64,000 nucleotides of DNA from Chloroflexota bacterium (lineage in GTDB: Bacteria; Chloroflexota; Anaerolineae; Aggregatilineales; J027): positions 1 to 64,000 of the forward strand of contig JACRBG010000027.1 in NCBI GenBank assembly GCA_016234595.1. Reading direction: 5' to 3'. Positions 26,942-36,479 of this stretch are shown one piece after another. Below the pieces are notes generated by a model. The model ran no database searches. It worked only from the letters and a program-made list of their open reading frames with translations, and was not told the DNA's origin. The translations under genes were made by a program, and so were the position numbers. Each line of letters starts with the position of its first letter. The stretch's first letter is position 1.

Positions 26942-28465
26942 ATGCGGCTTGCACTTAATCGGCGGCATCTGCGTGGGTTGTTGTTTCTAGCACTCATCCT
27001 GATGATGGTGGCCGTATCTGGGCCATTGCATAAGGCGAATGCACAGGGGAACACCATCACCCATGTGGTACAACCCGGCGAGAACTTATTCCGTATTTCT
27101 TTGCGCTATGGGGTTTCAGTTCAAGATATTGTAGTTGCCAATAATATTGCCAATCCCAATGTCATCTATGTCGGGCAGGTCTTGATTATTCCGGTGCGTG
27201 GCACAACTCCGCCTACTCAGCCACCCCCCACTAACCCGACCCCTGCACCGCCAACGAACCCAACCCCCGCGCCGCCTACTACTGGGACGACTTATACTGT
27301 CCAGCGAGGTGATACCCTTTCGGCGATTGCCCGTCGTTTTGGTGTAACCGTCCAAGCGATTGCCTCCGCTAACAATATTGCCAACCCTAACTTAATTTAT
27401 CCCGGACAGGTACTCAATATTCCGGGGGCGACCACCCCGTCCAATCCGGCGACGCCTGTTCCGACCCAACCCTCTACCAATCCGACCCAGCCGCCCACTA
27501 ATCCGACCCAACCACCTGTTGTTCCACCCAGCACCGGTGGCGCATTTGAACTGGGTGGTCACGTGGCTGGTTTTGGCCGTGTAAACGAAATGCGTACGGC
27601 TGGCATGACATGGGCTAAGAAACAAATTCGTTGGAACTTGGGTGAAAATACAGGTTCCGCGCAGGCCGCCATCAATGAGGCGCGTGGCAACGGCTTCCGT
27701 GTTTTGTTAAGCATCGTCGGCAACAAAGATCAAATGGGCGACTTTGAAAATTACACCAACCAATTTGCCGCCTATCTTGGTCAGGTCGCAGCGCTTGGCC
27801 CGGACGCGATTGAAGTTTGGAATGAACCTAATATTGACCGCGAATGGCCGAATGGCACGGTCAACGGTGGCCGCTATACCACTATGCTTTCCAAAGCCTA
27901 TAACGCCATCAAGGCTGCCAATGCGAATGTGATGGTCATCAGTGCCGCGCCTGCCCCAACGGGTTATTTTGGGGGTGGTTGCCGCAATGAAGGTTGCGAC
28001 GACAACATCTTCATTCAACAAATGGCACAGGCCGGGGCCGTCAATTATATGGACTGCGTAGGCGCTCACTATAACGAAGGCATTATTTCGCCCGACAACC
28101 GCAGTGGCGACCCCCGCGGCGGTCACTATTCGCGCTACTTCTTTGGGATGCTTGATCTCTACTACAACACCTTTGGCGGGGCACGCAAGATCTGCTGGAC
28201 AGAACTTGGCTATCTCTCCCCCGAAGGCTATGGCACACTACCATCAAACTTCTCATGGGCACAGGCCACGACGGCTGGACAAATGGCCGAATGGCTGGGG
28301 CGTGCTGCTGCTTTGTCACGTTCCAGTGGTCGCGTTCGCTTGATGGTGGTTTGGAATGTGGACTTCACCGGCGTCTTTGGCGCTGACCCACAGGGCGGTT
28401 ATTCGATTGTTCGGCCTGATGGAAGCTGCCCAGCGTGCGGCACCTTGGGCGCGGCGATGCGCTAG
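26942..28465 (+). CDS. secreted double-LysM protein with GH-A-like domain
   Basis: A signal peptide (cleavage near ANAQ, ~35) and two LysM domains (about 38-83 and 118-161; [18 protein letters not shown]) are separated by Pro/Thr linkers, followed by a TIM-barrel-like domain from ~205. The latter has VWNEPN (acid/base Glu) and CWTELGY (nucleophile Glu), the clan GH-A pattern. LysM binds GlcNAc-containing wall polymers, so the enzyme is probably held on the cell wall. AAGGAG lies before the ATG. A strong terminator follows at 28497. Confidence 0.88.
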   Translation: MRLALNRRHLRGLLFLALILMMVAVSGPLHKANAQGNTITHVVQPGENLFRISLRYGVSVQDIVVANNIANPNVIYVGQVLIIPVRGTTPPTQPPPTNPTPAPPTNPTPAPPTTGTTYTVQRGDTLSAIARRFGVTVQAIASANNIANPNLIYPGQVLNIPGATTPSNPATPVPTQPSTNPTQPPTNPTQPPVVPPSTGGAFELGGHVAGFGRVNEMRTAGMTWAKKQIRWNLGENTGSAQAAINEARGNGFRVLLSIVGNKDQMGDFENYTNQFAAYLGQVAALGPDAIEVWNEPNIDREWPNGTVNGGRYTTMLSKAYNAIKAANANVMVISAAPAPTGYFGGGCRNEGCDDNIFIQQMAQAGAVNYMDCVGAHYNEGIISPDNRSGDPRGGHYSRYFFGMLDLYYNTFGGARKICWTELGYLSPEGYGTLPSNFSWAQATTAGQMAEWLGRAAALSRSSGRVRLMVVWNVDFTGVFGADPQGGYSIVRPDGSCPACGTLGAAMR

Positions 28466-28496
28466 TTTTCCTTCGATTGTGCTTTAGAACATGTCA

Positions 28497-28526
28497 AGAG
28501 GTGGGTCAACAGCCCGCCTCTTTTTT
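28497..28526 (+). terminator. Rho-independent terminator
   Basis: AGAGGTGGG (28497-28505) pairs with CCCGCCTCT (28513-28521) with one G-U pair and a short loop, followed by TTTTTT. Confidence 0.9.
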
Positions 28527-28615
28527 GTTAGACAATATTTTGCCTAAGGCCGCTTTTCCCCCGTGTTTAGGCCGTTGCGAGACGCGAAAGTGCATGACTA
28601 ATAATAATTACACTG

Positions 28616-28644
28616 TTGTCACAGGCGCGGTTGCGGTGTACATT
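28616..28644 (+). promoter_or_regulatory. promoter of the nucleotide-sugar operon
   Basis: TTGTCA (28616-28621), 17 bases, TACATT (28639-28644), 63 bases before the first gene of the 28.7-33.9 kb operon. Confidence 0.5.
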
Positions 28645-28706
28645 CGGTACGCCCGAAATTGGGCCATAATTCTTATTGAGATTATTATTAAAGGGCATTT
28701 GTACTC

Positions 28707-30020
28707 ATGTCGAATAAGCCAACGATGATTATCCTTGCCGGGGGTGCTAACTCACGATTTTGGCCCCTGCGCGAAAAATCTTTATACCCATTTATGGGGG
28801 AAACCCTGCTCGAAAAACAACTGAAGGTGTATCACGCGGCTGGTTTTAATCGCGCGATTATTGTAGCGAACCCTGACAATCGCCCATTGATTGAAAGCGT
28901 ATTGGGTGGTCTCGATACAGGAATTGATGCGGGGATTGTGGTTCAACGGGAACCACTCGGTATGGGTCATGCCATTTTACAAACGGCGGCTATTTTGGAA
29001 AGCATGGGTTACCCCCCTGTCTATATTTGCCAAGTCAATGATGTGGTGGAACCCGATCTGCATGAAGATTTAATGGCGGCCTATCTCAGCGGCAGGGCAG
29101 CATCTTATGTCACGGGTTATCAGGTCGAAAATTATTTCCCCGGTGGTTATCTTTCGGTTGAAGCCGACGGACGCATTACAGGCATCATTGAAAAACCCGG
29201 GGCGGGCAACGAGCCGTCGGATTTAGTGAGTGTGGTCGCCCATATCCATACCGACAGCCGCCAATTGTTACAGCGGATTCAAGCCCTGTATGACGCCAAA
29301 CACCCCCATGACGACCATTATGAAGTGGCAATGGCCGCAATGATGGCGGCGAGCCGTTTTGAATGTGTGCGTTATGACGGCGAATGGTATCCCATCAAGT
29401 ATCCTTGGCACGTCCTCAATGTCATGAAATTTTATTTGTCGAAAATCGAAGGTCAGCACATTCACCCCGACGCTAAATTAAATGGGCAGGTATCCATTAC
29501 AGGTGATGTGATGATTGACGCAGGGGCACGCCTATTTCATGGGGCGGCAGTGGTCGGCCCTGCTTACATTGGCCCCGGTGCAATTATTGGCAATGGCGCG
29601 TTGGTGCGGGAAAGCATGGTTGGGCCGGGGTGTATGGTCGGGCATGTCAGTGAAGTGGCTCGTAGCTACTTGGGCCAAAATGTGAATCTGCATCGGGCTG
29701 TCGTCTTGGATTCCGTTTTTGAAGATTATGTCAATTTTTCCGCAGGGTGCATTACTGCCAATCTTCGGATTGATCACGGCGCGGTTAAAAGCACGGTTAA
29801 AGGCGACCGGATAGATAGTGGCCGCGACAAATTAGGCGCGATGGTCGGAGTAGGGGCCTTTATTGGTATTCAATCGGGTACGATGCCGGGGATTAAGATT
29901 GGGGCAGGTGCGGAAATTGGCCCCTTCACCAATGTTACCGAGGATGTGCGCGAGGGCGAACGTTTTTATGTGCCCCAAGAAGCGCGGCGGGTCGAAGCAA
30001 AGGGCAAGGTGCAGCCGTGA
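28707..30020 (+). CDS. sugar-phosphate nucleotidyltransferase with hexapeptide-repeat domain
   Basis: The N-terminal nucleotidyltransferase signature is IILAGGANSRFWPL followed by K-x-L-Y-P-F; the conserved GxGxR loop is altered to GGANSRF. A left-handed beta-helix follows from about residue 250, with isoleucine-rich hexapeptides (AYIGPGAIIGNGALV). Proteins of this build join NTP and a sugar 1-phosphate (GlmU, glucose-1-phosphate thymidylyl- or mannose-1-phosphate guanylyltransferases). It is the first gene of a four-gene operon with two phosphohexomutases that would supply the sugar 1-phosphate. Its stop overlaps the next ATG (TGATG). Confidence 0.85.
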   Translation: MSNKPTMIILAGGANSRFWPLREKSLYPFMGETLLEKQLKVYHAAGFNRAIIVANPDNRPLIESVLGGLDTGIDAGIVVQREPLGMGHAILQTAAILESMGYPPVYICQVNDVVEPDLHEDLMAAYLSGRAASYVTGYQVENYFPGGYLSVEADGRITGIIEKPGAGNEPSDLVSVVAHIHTDSRQLLQRIQALYDAKHPHDDHYEVAMAAMMAASRFECVRYDGEWYPIKYPWHVLNVMKFYLSKIEGQHIHPDAKLNGQVSITGDVMIDAGARLFHGAAVVGPAYIGPGAIIGNGALVRESMVGPGCMVGHVSEVARSYLGQNVNLHRAVVLDSVFEDYVNFSAGCITANLRIDHGAVKSTVKGDRIDSGRDKLGAMVGVGAFIGIQSGTMPGIKIGAGAEIGPFTNVTEDVREGERFYVPQEARRVEAKGKVQP

Positions 30021-31381
30021 TGAACCCTAGCATCTTTAAAACCTATGATATTCGTGGCAAGGCGGGGATTGATATAACCCATGATACGGCCCAAGCAATC
30101 GGCACCCGTTTAGGGCTTTTTTTGCGCCAAAATTATCAGGTGGGCCAAATCGTTATTGGCTACGACATCCGCCACAGTTCGCATGAACTCCGCAATGGTT
30201 TGGCGGATGGTCTCAAGCAAAATGGCTTGGATGTCCTCGATATTGGTTTGGTAGCGACGCCTGTACTCTATTGGGTGGCCTATCGCTTGGGTGTGGCGGG
30301 GGTAATGATTACTGCCAGCCATCTTGGCAAGGAATATAACGGTTTTAAACTGCTGGTCGGTAGCCGTCCGCTTTGGGGCGATGATATTCGCGCTCTGCGG
30401 GATATGACCTACACTGAATCGGACTTGACTCCCGGTGGAGGCTATACCGCCAGTTCGGGTATCAATGATGCCTACATCCAATACCTTGCGACTTCATTTC
30501 GCCCAACCCGCTCTCTCAAAATTGTGGTGGACGCGGGCAATGGCATGGGTGGCCCTTATGCTCCTCGGCTACTAGACCAACTAGGCCATACCGTCATTCC
30601 GCTTTTTTGCGACCCTGATGGTGATTTTCCTAATCATCACCCCAATCCCGAAAAAGCCGAAAATATGCGCGACCTTGCGGCTAAAGTAGTTGAGGTTGGG
30701 GCGGATGTCGGGCTGGCTTTTGATGGCGATTCGGATCGGGTTGGGGTGGTGGATGAAAAAGGCCAATTTATCAGTGCCGATAAAGCCATGGCATGGTTGG
30801 CACAGGATGTCATGACCCGCAACCCCGGTGGCAAATTTGTTGGCGATGTCCTGAGCAGTCAAGTCGTGTTTGATGCTGTGCGGAATGCGGGCGGTCATCC
30901 GATTTTATGGCAATCAGGCCATGCCCGGGTTAAGGCCAAAATGCAGGCGGAGGGCGCGATTTTGGGTGGCGAAAGCAGCGGGCATATGTTTTTTGCCGAT
31001 CGCTTTTATGGCTTTGATGACGGCATCTATGCGGGAGGGCGGATTGTGGAACTCCTTGCCGAACAAAACCGGCCCTTGTCGGAAATCATGGCTGCCTTGC
31101 CGCATTATTTCACTACACCGGAATATCGCCCTCATTGCCCCGATGAGCAAAAAACCACCGTGATTGATGGCGTCAAAGCCCATTTGGGTGATTTGCCTTG
31201 CGTGGATGTAGATGGGATTCGGGTCTTATATCCCAATGGCTGGGGTTTGCTGCGGGCCTCTGGGACGGAACCTGTGTTGAGCCTGCGGTTTGAGGCGCGT
31301 GCTGAGGCGGACGCATGGGCCTATAAAAATCATCTGGTGGGGTTACTAAAACAGGTCTATCCACAAGTTGAGGATTTTTAG
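30020..31381 (+). CDS. phosphoglucomutase/phosphomannomutase family, altered active loop
   Basis: An alpha-D-phosphohexomutase with all four domains: phosphoserine loop TASH (Ser ~100), metal loop DGDSDR, sugar loop GGESSGH and phosphate loop RASGTEP. The canonical TASHNP is TASHLG here, so the residues after the catalytic Ser-His are changed while Ser, His and the following YNGFK are kept. It probably interconverts hexose 6- and 1-phosphates. The ATG at 30020 overlaps the upstream stop by one base; GTG 30017 is also possible. The next gene begins directly after its stop. Confidence 0.88.
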   Translation: MNPSIFKTYDIRGKAGIDITHDTAQAIGTRLGLFLRQNYQVGQIVIGYDIRHSSHELRNGLADGLKQNGLDVLDIGLVATPVLYWVAYRLGVAGVMITASHLGKEYNGFKLLVGSRPLWGDDIRALRDMTYTESDLTPGGGYTASSGINDAYIQYLATSFRPTRSLKIVVDAGNGMGGPYAPRLLDQLGHTVIPLFCDPDGDFPNHHPNPEKAENMRDLAAKVVEVGADVGLAFDGDSDRVGVVDEKGQFISADKAMAWLAQDVMTRNPGGKFVGDVLSSQVVFDAVRNAGGHPILWQSGHARVKAKMQAEGAILGGESSGHMFFADRFYGFDDGIYAGGRIVELLAEQNRPLSEIMAALPHYFTTPEYRPHCPDEQKTTVIDGVKAHLGDLPCVDVDGIRVLYPNGWGLLRASGTEPVLSLRFEARAEADAWAYKNHLVGLLKQVYPQVEDF

Positions 31382-32395
31382 ATGTTTGAGGTCATTTGTC
31401 AGGCTTCACCCGATCAACCCGAACGGGCGTGTGAGGATGCCTTTGTGCTCTATCAGCGCGATGACGGTCAGCCACGCTTTACGATTGCGGCGATTGATGG
31501 GGCAACCTCGGTGGCGCGTTTCGGCCCATTGGATGAATATCTGCGGCGCGAACGTAACAACATCACCCCGGCAGGCTTAGCGGCGAATGTGGCTCGTGAT
31601 GCTATTCTGACGCGGCTTGCTATTTCGCATGGGGAAATGAGCCCGCGTGATTTGATTTTGGACGCCAACGATGTGCTGCGGGAACTCTTGGAGCATGTTG
31701 CCGCCGATATTTTTTCCGCCGAGAAAATCTTGGCTCGGGAACCACAGCACGCCGCTGTGTTGACTGATCCGCGCAAAATTCGTTTGTTTTTACCCGCCGC
31801 CGTCGTAACGTTGGCGACGATTGACACGCAGCATCATATGTTGCAATATGCCCATGCAGGTGATACCTCATTGATGCTGATTTATGAGGATGGGCGGGTC
31901 GAAGTTCCCACCGAACGTGGCCCCCGCATGAATTACGAATCGGCCCTGTTTATGGCCTCGCGCAGTATGTCGAATCAAAAACGCTCCATGCTGGAAGCGA
32001 TCAACGACCCAGTGGTGCGTTCGCTCGACCGCGACCATCGGGTCTATCACAATTATGTGGATGAAAAGGGGCAAACCATGCCCAGCAGTGGGGTGGGGGT
32101 GATTGATGGCCTGCCCGAACTGGCCGATTACATTAACACAGGTACGCTGCCACTCGACGGGGTAGCGGTGGTGGTGGTTGCATCGGATGGATTTGGCTGG
32201 CCTGCCGCGCTGCATGAAGCTCCACCCGAACGCAAAGCCCGCTTAGAAATGATGGGCCAGCGGATTCGCCGGGAAGGGGTGGCCCGCTATTTGGCAGCGC
32301 TACGGGCTGAAGAACGAGCCGATACAGGGCGCGAGAAATATCCCCGTTTTAAATTGCACGACGACGCTACAGCAGTCGTTTTAACTTTGAAATAG
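31382..32395 (+). CDS. PP2C-like protein phosphatase
   Basis: Shows the dispersed PP2C metal-site motifs: acidic E-D-A-F (about residue 19), AAIDGATS, AHAGDTSLMLIY, VVVASDGFGW and a terminal HDDATAVVL. Spacing is larger than in a minimal PP2C because of insertions (about 70-130 and 190-240). Expected activity is metal-dependent Ser/Thr (or phosphohexomutase phosphoserine) dephosphorylation in the cytoplasm. It abuts the upstream mutase with no gap (TAG then ATG) and lies 20 bases before a second mutase, so it is probably translated with them. Confidence 0.82.
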   Translation: MFEVICQASPDQPERACEDAFVLYQRDDGQPRFTIAAIDGATSVARFGPLDEYLRRERNNITPAGLAANVARDAILTRLAISHGEMSPRDLILDANDVLRELLEHVAADIFSAEKILAREPQHAAVLTDPRKIRLFLPAAVVTLATIDTQHHMLQYAHAGDTSLMLIYEDGRVEVPTERGPRMNYESALFMASRSMSNQKRSMLEAINDPVVRSLDRDHRVYHNYVDEKGQTMPSSGVGVIDGLPELADYINTGTLPLDGVAVVVVASDGFGWPAALHEAPPERKARLEMMGQRIRREGVARYLAALRAEERADTGREKYPRFKLHDDATAVVLTLK

Positions 32396-32415
32396 CAAGA
32401 TAGGTAGGCAATTTT

Positions 32416-33861
32416 ATGGCAGTACGATTTGGAACCGATGGCTGGCGAGCGATTATTGCTGAGGATTTTACTTTCGCCAATGTGCGCTTGGTCGCACAGG
32501 CTGTCGCTGATTTCATCAAACATGAGCTTTATCAGGGGAATGGGACACCCGAAGTCGTTATTGGCTACGATACCCGTTTCCTCTCGGATCGTTTTGCGTG
32601 GGATGTGGCAAGTGTCATGGCGGGCAATGGCATGATTGCATGGTTAACCCGCACCGATGCCCCCACACCTGCTGTGTCCTATAATGTCAAAGCCAAAGGT
32701 GCGATAGCCGGGGTGATGATTACCGCCAGCCATAACCCACCGCGTTACAATGGCTTTAAATTGAAGGCGTCTTATGGCGGCTCGGCTTCCCCGGACGATT
32801 GCAAAAAGGTTGAAGCCTATCTGGAAAAAATCATTGCTGAGGGACGCCAACCCCTGATGATGGATTTGGAGGAGGGCTATCGTACCGAGGTTATTCGTCG
32901 CTTTGACCCCTCGTGGACATATTACGAGCACCTTGGCACTTTGGTGGATTTGAATGTCGTTTCCAACGGTGAACTACGCATTATTGCCGACCCGATGTTT
33001 GGCTCCGGACGCGGTGTGATTCGGGATTTTCTAGGCCGGACGCGGTGCAGTGTGCGTGAAATTCGTGGGTATATGAACCCCGGCTTTGAGGGTATTCACC
33101 CTGAACCGATCCTCAAGCATTTGGGGGTGCTGGCGGCGGCTATTCAACAAGATCATGCTGATGTAGGCATTGTGACCGATGGCGACGCCGACCGTATTGG
33201 GGCAATGGACAGCCGAGGCAATTTTGTTGACCCCCATCAAATTATGGCGTTGGCCCTACGCCATCTGGTTGAAAGACGGGGCTTGCGCGGGGATGTGGTC
33301 AAGACGGTCAGCACCACCGCCATGATTAACCGGATTGCCGCCAAACATGGCCTGAAAGTGCATGAGACCCCGGTTGGTTTTAACCACATCGCCGATTTGA
33401 TGCTGACAGGAGATGTGTTGATTGGTGGCGAGGAATCGGGTGGCATGAGCATCAAGGGCCATATTCCCGAAGGGGACGGCATTTTGATGGGCCTGCTGCT
33501 GTTGGAAATTATGGGCGATGCTGGACGCTCCACCCCCTTACATGAAATCATCACCCAAGTCCAAAAGGAATTTGGCCCGACGCATTACAAGCGCGTGGAT
33601 TTGCACCTGAATAATCCTGTGCCCAAGAAAGAAATGACCAAGCGCCTGAGCGACAACGCCCCGGCGAAGATGGCGGGGCAGACGGTCAAAGATGTGCAGA
33701 CCCGCGATGGGGTGAAGTATATCTTGGCGGATGAAAGCTGGTTGTTGATTCGACCCAGCGGCACGGAACCTGTCTTGCGCCTTTATGCCGAGGCGACCTC
33801 CGAAGAAACCGTTGGAGAGTTATTGAGTAAAGCGCGGGAATTTGCAGGAGTGTCGAACTAA
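32416..33861 (+). CDS. phosphoglucomutase/phosphomannomutase, canonical
   Basis: A complete alpha-D-phosphohexomutase of 481 residues: N-terminal RFGTDGWR, phosphoserine loop TASHNP (Ser ~105), metal loop DGDADR, sugar loop GGEESGG and phosphate loop RPSGTEP. It is more canonical than the mutase at 30020. It likely provides glucose 1-phosphate or mannose 1-phosphate to the nucleotidyltransferase at the head of the operon. The operon ends at the strong terminator at 33895. Confidence 0.92.
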   Translation: MAVRFGTDGWRAIIAEDFTFANVRLVAQAVADFIKHELYQGNGTPEVVIGYDTRFLSDRFAWDVASVMAGNGMIAWLTRTDAPTPAVSYNVKAKGAIAGVMITASHNPPRYNGFKLKASYGGSASPDDCKKVEAYLEKIIAEGRQPLMMDLEEGYRTEVIRRFDPSWTYYEHLGTLVDLNVVSNGELRIIADPMFGSGRGVIRDFLGRTRCSVREIRGYMNPGFEGIHPEPILKHLGVLAAAIQQDHADVGIVTDGDADRIGAMDSRGNFVDPHQIMALALRHLVERRGLRGDVVKTVSTTAMINRIAAKHGLKVHETPVGFNHIADLMLTGDVLIGGEESGGMSIKGHIPEGDGILMGLLLLEIMGDAGRSTPLHEIITQVQKEFGPTHYKRVDLHLNNPVPKKEMTKRLSDNAPAKMAGQTVKDVQTRDGVKYILADESWLLIRPSGTEPVLRLYAEATSEETVGELLSKAREFAGVSN

Positions 33862-33894
33862 ACATGGCGGTAAATGACTAATTGAGTTATGTCC

Positions 33895-33928
33895 GGAAAT
33901 CTGCCCCTAAAGGGCAGGTTTCCTTTTT
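33895..33928 (+). terminator. Rho-independent terminator of the nucleotide-sugar operon
   Basis: A 12-bp stem (33895-33906 with 33912-33923, one G-U) with a 5-base loop and TTTTT. It lies just before the convergent gene at 33936. Confidence 0.9.
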
Positions 33929-33935
33929 GGGGAGG

Positions 33936-34682
33936 CTAGTCTAAACGTATTCCCACGTCACCTAGCTGAGAAACATAGTCACGTATGCCAGCTGCTCCAT
34001 CTACTCCGTGCCAAATACCCTCATGATTCAATGTGAGTTCCCGCACTTTTTCCAAAAAACGATTGAGCCTAACGGTATGACAGTTAGCCAATATGCGATT
34101 ATCGAACATCTTACGCTGTGGGTCATAATGAGTTGGGAATTCAGAGGGATCATCTAAGAAGCCTTTAACCCAAGGAAACCAAATATCGGTGTGGAGTTCA
34201 ATACGTATTATTGCCTTATCATCCCAAATATCTCCAAAAATATAGATGGGCGGCGTTGGCAATATGTAAAATTCAACATCAGTTTCATTCGGGTCTGGGC
34301 GAAGTTTTTGTAACAAAGCGCCGGTGTCTTCTATTTTCTCTTGTATTAATTTCCTCTCCCGATTGTAAAAACAGATCAAACTGGTGCAACGATATGCATC
34401 AGGGTTATACATCCCATAGTCACTCATCGAGGGTAAGGGCACCACGCCATGTTTTTCCAACGTCCGAGCTATGAACTCGCTATAGGGATAGCCTTTCCCC
34501 GCTTCAAAAACTTCCCCGCAATTATGGGCGTCTCGAAGTAAAGACCAAACTTGCTCTTCCTCGCCAAACTTAAGCAAAGCATCCATATACTCTAGGAGCG
34601 TTCCTAACCGACTAGGCGATTGCAAGGGAATTTGGATCATCCAACCAACAAGGTAATGTTTTGTATTTACCCAATAATTCAT
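33936..34682 (-). CDS. hypothetical protein, A+T-rich
   Basis: A 248-residue soluble protein with no family I recognise. The first ~60 residues look helical; the centre carries aromatic strands (VEFYILPTPPIYIFGDI) and the C-terminus holds charged helices. There is no signal peptide, no membrane segment and no obvious catalytic motif. Base composition is more A+T-rich than the operon next to it, and no good ribosome site precedes the ATG at 34682, both suggesting an accessory gene. Confidence 0.7.
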   Translation of the reverse strand: MNYWVNTKHYLVGWMIQIPLQSPSRLGTLLEYMDALLKFGEEEQVWSLLRDAHNCGEVFEAGKGYPYSEFIARTLEKHGVVPLPSMSDYGMYNPDAYRCTSLICFYNRERKLIQEKIEDTGALLQKLRPDPNETDVEFYILPTPPIYIFGDIWDDKAIIRIELHTDIWFPWVKGFLDDPSEFPTHYDPQRKMFDNRILANCHTVRLNRFLEKVRELTLNHEGIWHGVDGAAGIRDYVSQLGDVGIRLD

Positions 34683-34710
34683 GGTTCAATAGAAGAGAAT
34701 TAATCAATGT

Positions 34711-35772
34711 TTACGAACGCATGGCGCGGAACAAGGCCACGACAATATCATTGACCATGCGGTTAAAACTGCCCATATGTCTAATCGGGGTAAATTCTTG
34801 GAGGGTGCGTGGCAGCACGCACTCTTCATATATCACAGGCACAATCGGCTTACGATTCAGCATGAAAAAATTCCACTGCTGGGCCAATGTTTGAGAAAGA
34901 ATGGCCTCCGGTGACAAGATTGTCACCATCGCATCCGCCAAGCGCAATCCACTCGAAATAGCTTCGTCGGCGTTGCTGCCGGGGGGAATTTCTTTGTCCC
35001 AAAAAATTTGGAAATTGGAGCGACGCAGTTGACTGGCAAGGTGTTCAGCAATATCGGCCTGTTCGGGGGCATAACTGATAAAGACGCTGCCACGCGGCAG
35101 AGGCGATAGAGTGGTGCGCAGGCGATCAGTATTCAGGCTGCTGGCGGTTCCTTCGGCCTCATCCAAAATAACTTGGGGACGGGGCGGGGCCAGCCATTCC
35201 AATTCATCCGACTTGGCTTCTTGATAACGCATCCGCACGGTATCCGAGAGTGTCAAAATTGACCCTACCGAAATTGGGATTGGCTCTGAGACAATTTGAT
35301 TATTGAGGGTGCTGCCATTGGCTGACCCTAAATCTCGATAGATATGCAAGCCATCCTGCCACGTAAATTCGCCATGATTGCGGCTGACTGCCACATGCCG
35401 AATGATAATGTCATTGTCTGAACCCCGCCCAATCGTAATACGGGCGCGCGGCTCCAAAACCAAGCGTGTCCCCGGTTCGGGTTCGCTCATCATCACCAAT
35501 TCAAGTTTTTCGGTAAAAGGGGCTGGCAAGATACGGAGTTGGTCATCTTCCAAAACGCCGTTGGAATAAAGTGAGCCTTCATAGCCCAAAACGCGCTGAA
35601 GCCGCCGCGAGAATAAGCGGTAATCCAACAGACGCCCTTCCACATCCGTCTCCGTCAAATCGAGCAAGGTGACAAGGGATGGGATGAGTTGCGTCAATGG
35701 TTTATCGTCTGGCAAAGGCAGCAGGCTGATGTTGCCCGCCATGTCAATCAAGCTGATTTGAATTTTGGTCAT
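34711..35772 (-). CDS. ubiquitin-like/FHA/TIR fusion protein
   Basis: Three parts: residues ~1-85 resemble the YukD/EsaB ubiquitin-like fold (KIQISLIDMAG, then PSLVTLLDL and DDQLRILPA); ~103-185 is an FHA phosphothreonine-binding domain (IGRGSDNDI, VSRNHGEF, DLGSANGSTLN); ~228-345 is a TIR domain (GSVFISYAPEQADIAEHLAS, FWDKEIPPG, LADAMVTILSP). In NADase TIRs a Glu follows the conserved Trp by four residues; here Trp300 is followed by N-F-F-M, so the catalytic Glu is missing and the TIR is probably a binding module. It is the upstream gene of a minus-strand pair with 33936 (28-base gap). Its role is unknown; immune or kinase-linked signalling is inference. Confidence 0.85.
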   Translation of the reverse strand: MTKIQISLIDMAGNISLLPLPDDKPLTQLIPSLVTLLDLTETDVEGRLLDYRLFSRRLQRVLGYEGSLYSNGVLEDDQLRILPAPFTEKLELVMMSEPEPGTRLVLEPRARITIGRGSDNDIIIRHVAVSRNHGEFTWQDGLHIYRDLGSANGSTLNNQIVSEPIPISVGSILTLSDTVRMRYQEAKSDELEWLAPPRPQVILDEAEGTASSLNTDRLRTTLSPLPRGSVFISYAPEQADIAEHLASQLRRSNFQIFWDKEIPPGSNADEAISSGLRLADAMVTILSPEAILSQTLAQQWNFFMLNRKPIVPVIYEECVLPRTLQEFTPIRHMGSFNRMVNDIVVALFRAMRS

Positions 35773-35893
35773 GATTTTCTTTGGCGTTGGAGTGGAAACT
35801 CAACATCAGGATTCGGCAGTCAACCCATGAATCCTCATTGGATGGCATGGGTTGCTTTCCGAAAAAAATGGGACACACACAGGGGACGGTTGC

Positions 35894-36274
35894 TTATTCG
35901 GCTGTGGCGTCCATATTGAGCAGGCTGCGCACTTTTGCCACCAGATTATGATGGAAAATTGGCTTCAAAATATAATCGGTTGCGCCTGCTTCCATGCCTT
36001 GAATAACGCTTTTAGCGTCGCCCCGTGCTGAAAGAATGAGTACAGGACGATCTTTGGTGTCATCCCGCTCGCGCAGCATCCGGCAAAGTTCGATGCCATC
36101 AATGCGCGGCATCATTACGTCCAGAATGAATAAATCTGGCACGTCGCTTTCAAGCATCGTCAGTGCTTCATCGGCATTTTGGGCTTTTAGCACCTCAAAG
36201 CCGCCGCGTTCCAGCATGATGCCGATCAACGTCAGGGCGCCGATTTCGTCATCCACAACTAAAATCCGCTTCAT
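35894..36274 (-). CDS. single-domain response regulator
   Basis: A stand-alone CheY-like receiver of 126 residues: acidic DDE near residue 8, phospho-acceptor Asp in LFILDVMMP (~54), Thr/Ser in LILSARG, and Lys in YILKPI (~104). There is no output domain. It would shuttle phosphate or bind a partner; no kinase is adjacent, though the FHA/TIR gene lies just downstream on the same strand. AGGGAG precedes the ATG. Confidence 0.92.
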   Translation of the reverse strand: MKRILVVDDEIGALTLIGIMLERGGFEVLKAQNADEALTMLESDVPDLFILDVMMPRIDGIELCRMLRERDDTKDRPVLILSARGDAKSVIQGMEAGATDYILKPIFHHNLVAKVRSLLNMDATAE

Positions 36275-36479
36275 CGGATAAAAGCTCCCTTTTTTGGGCA
36301 GGTTTCTTGCCGGTATAACCTAACCGCATTTCTAAATGATTGCGATATGATGAGTTTAGCATTTATATAGGCAAACGCGCAAGCAGTCCGACCCTTTTAT
36401 TTTTATTTTTGTAAAAAAACTTACATGGCTTGGAAAAATCGCTCGGCCCCAAAAATTTATTTTGAGGCCCAATCGAGGA

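Noticed and set aside
27225-27530. Tandem repeat in the LysM glycosidase gene
   Set aside because: The repeating Pro/Thr codons encode ordinary interdomain linkers; no sign of a phase-variable nucleotide repeat.
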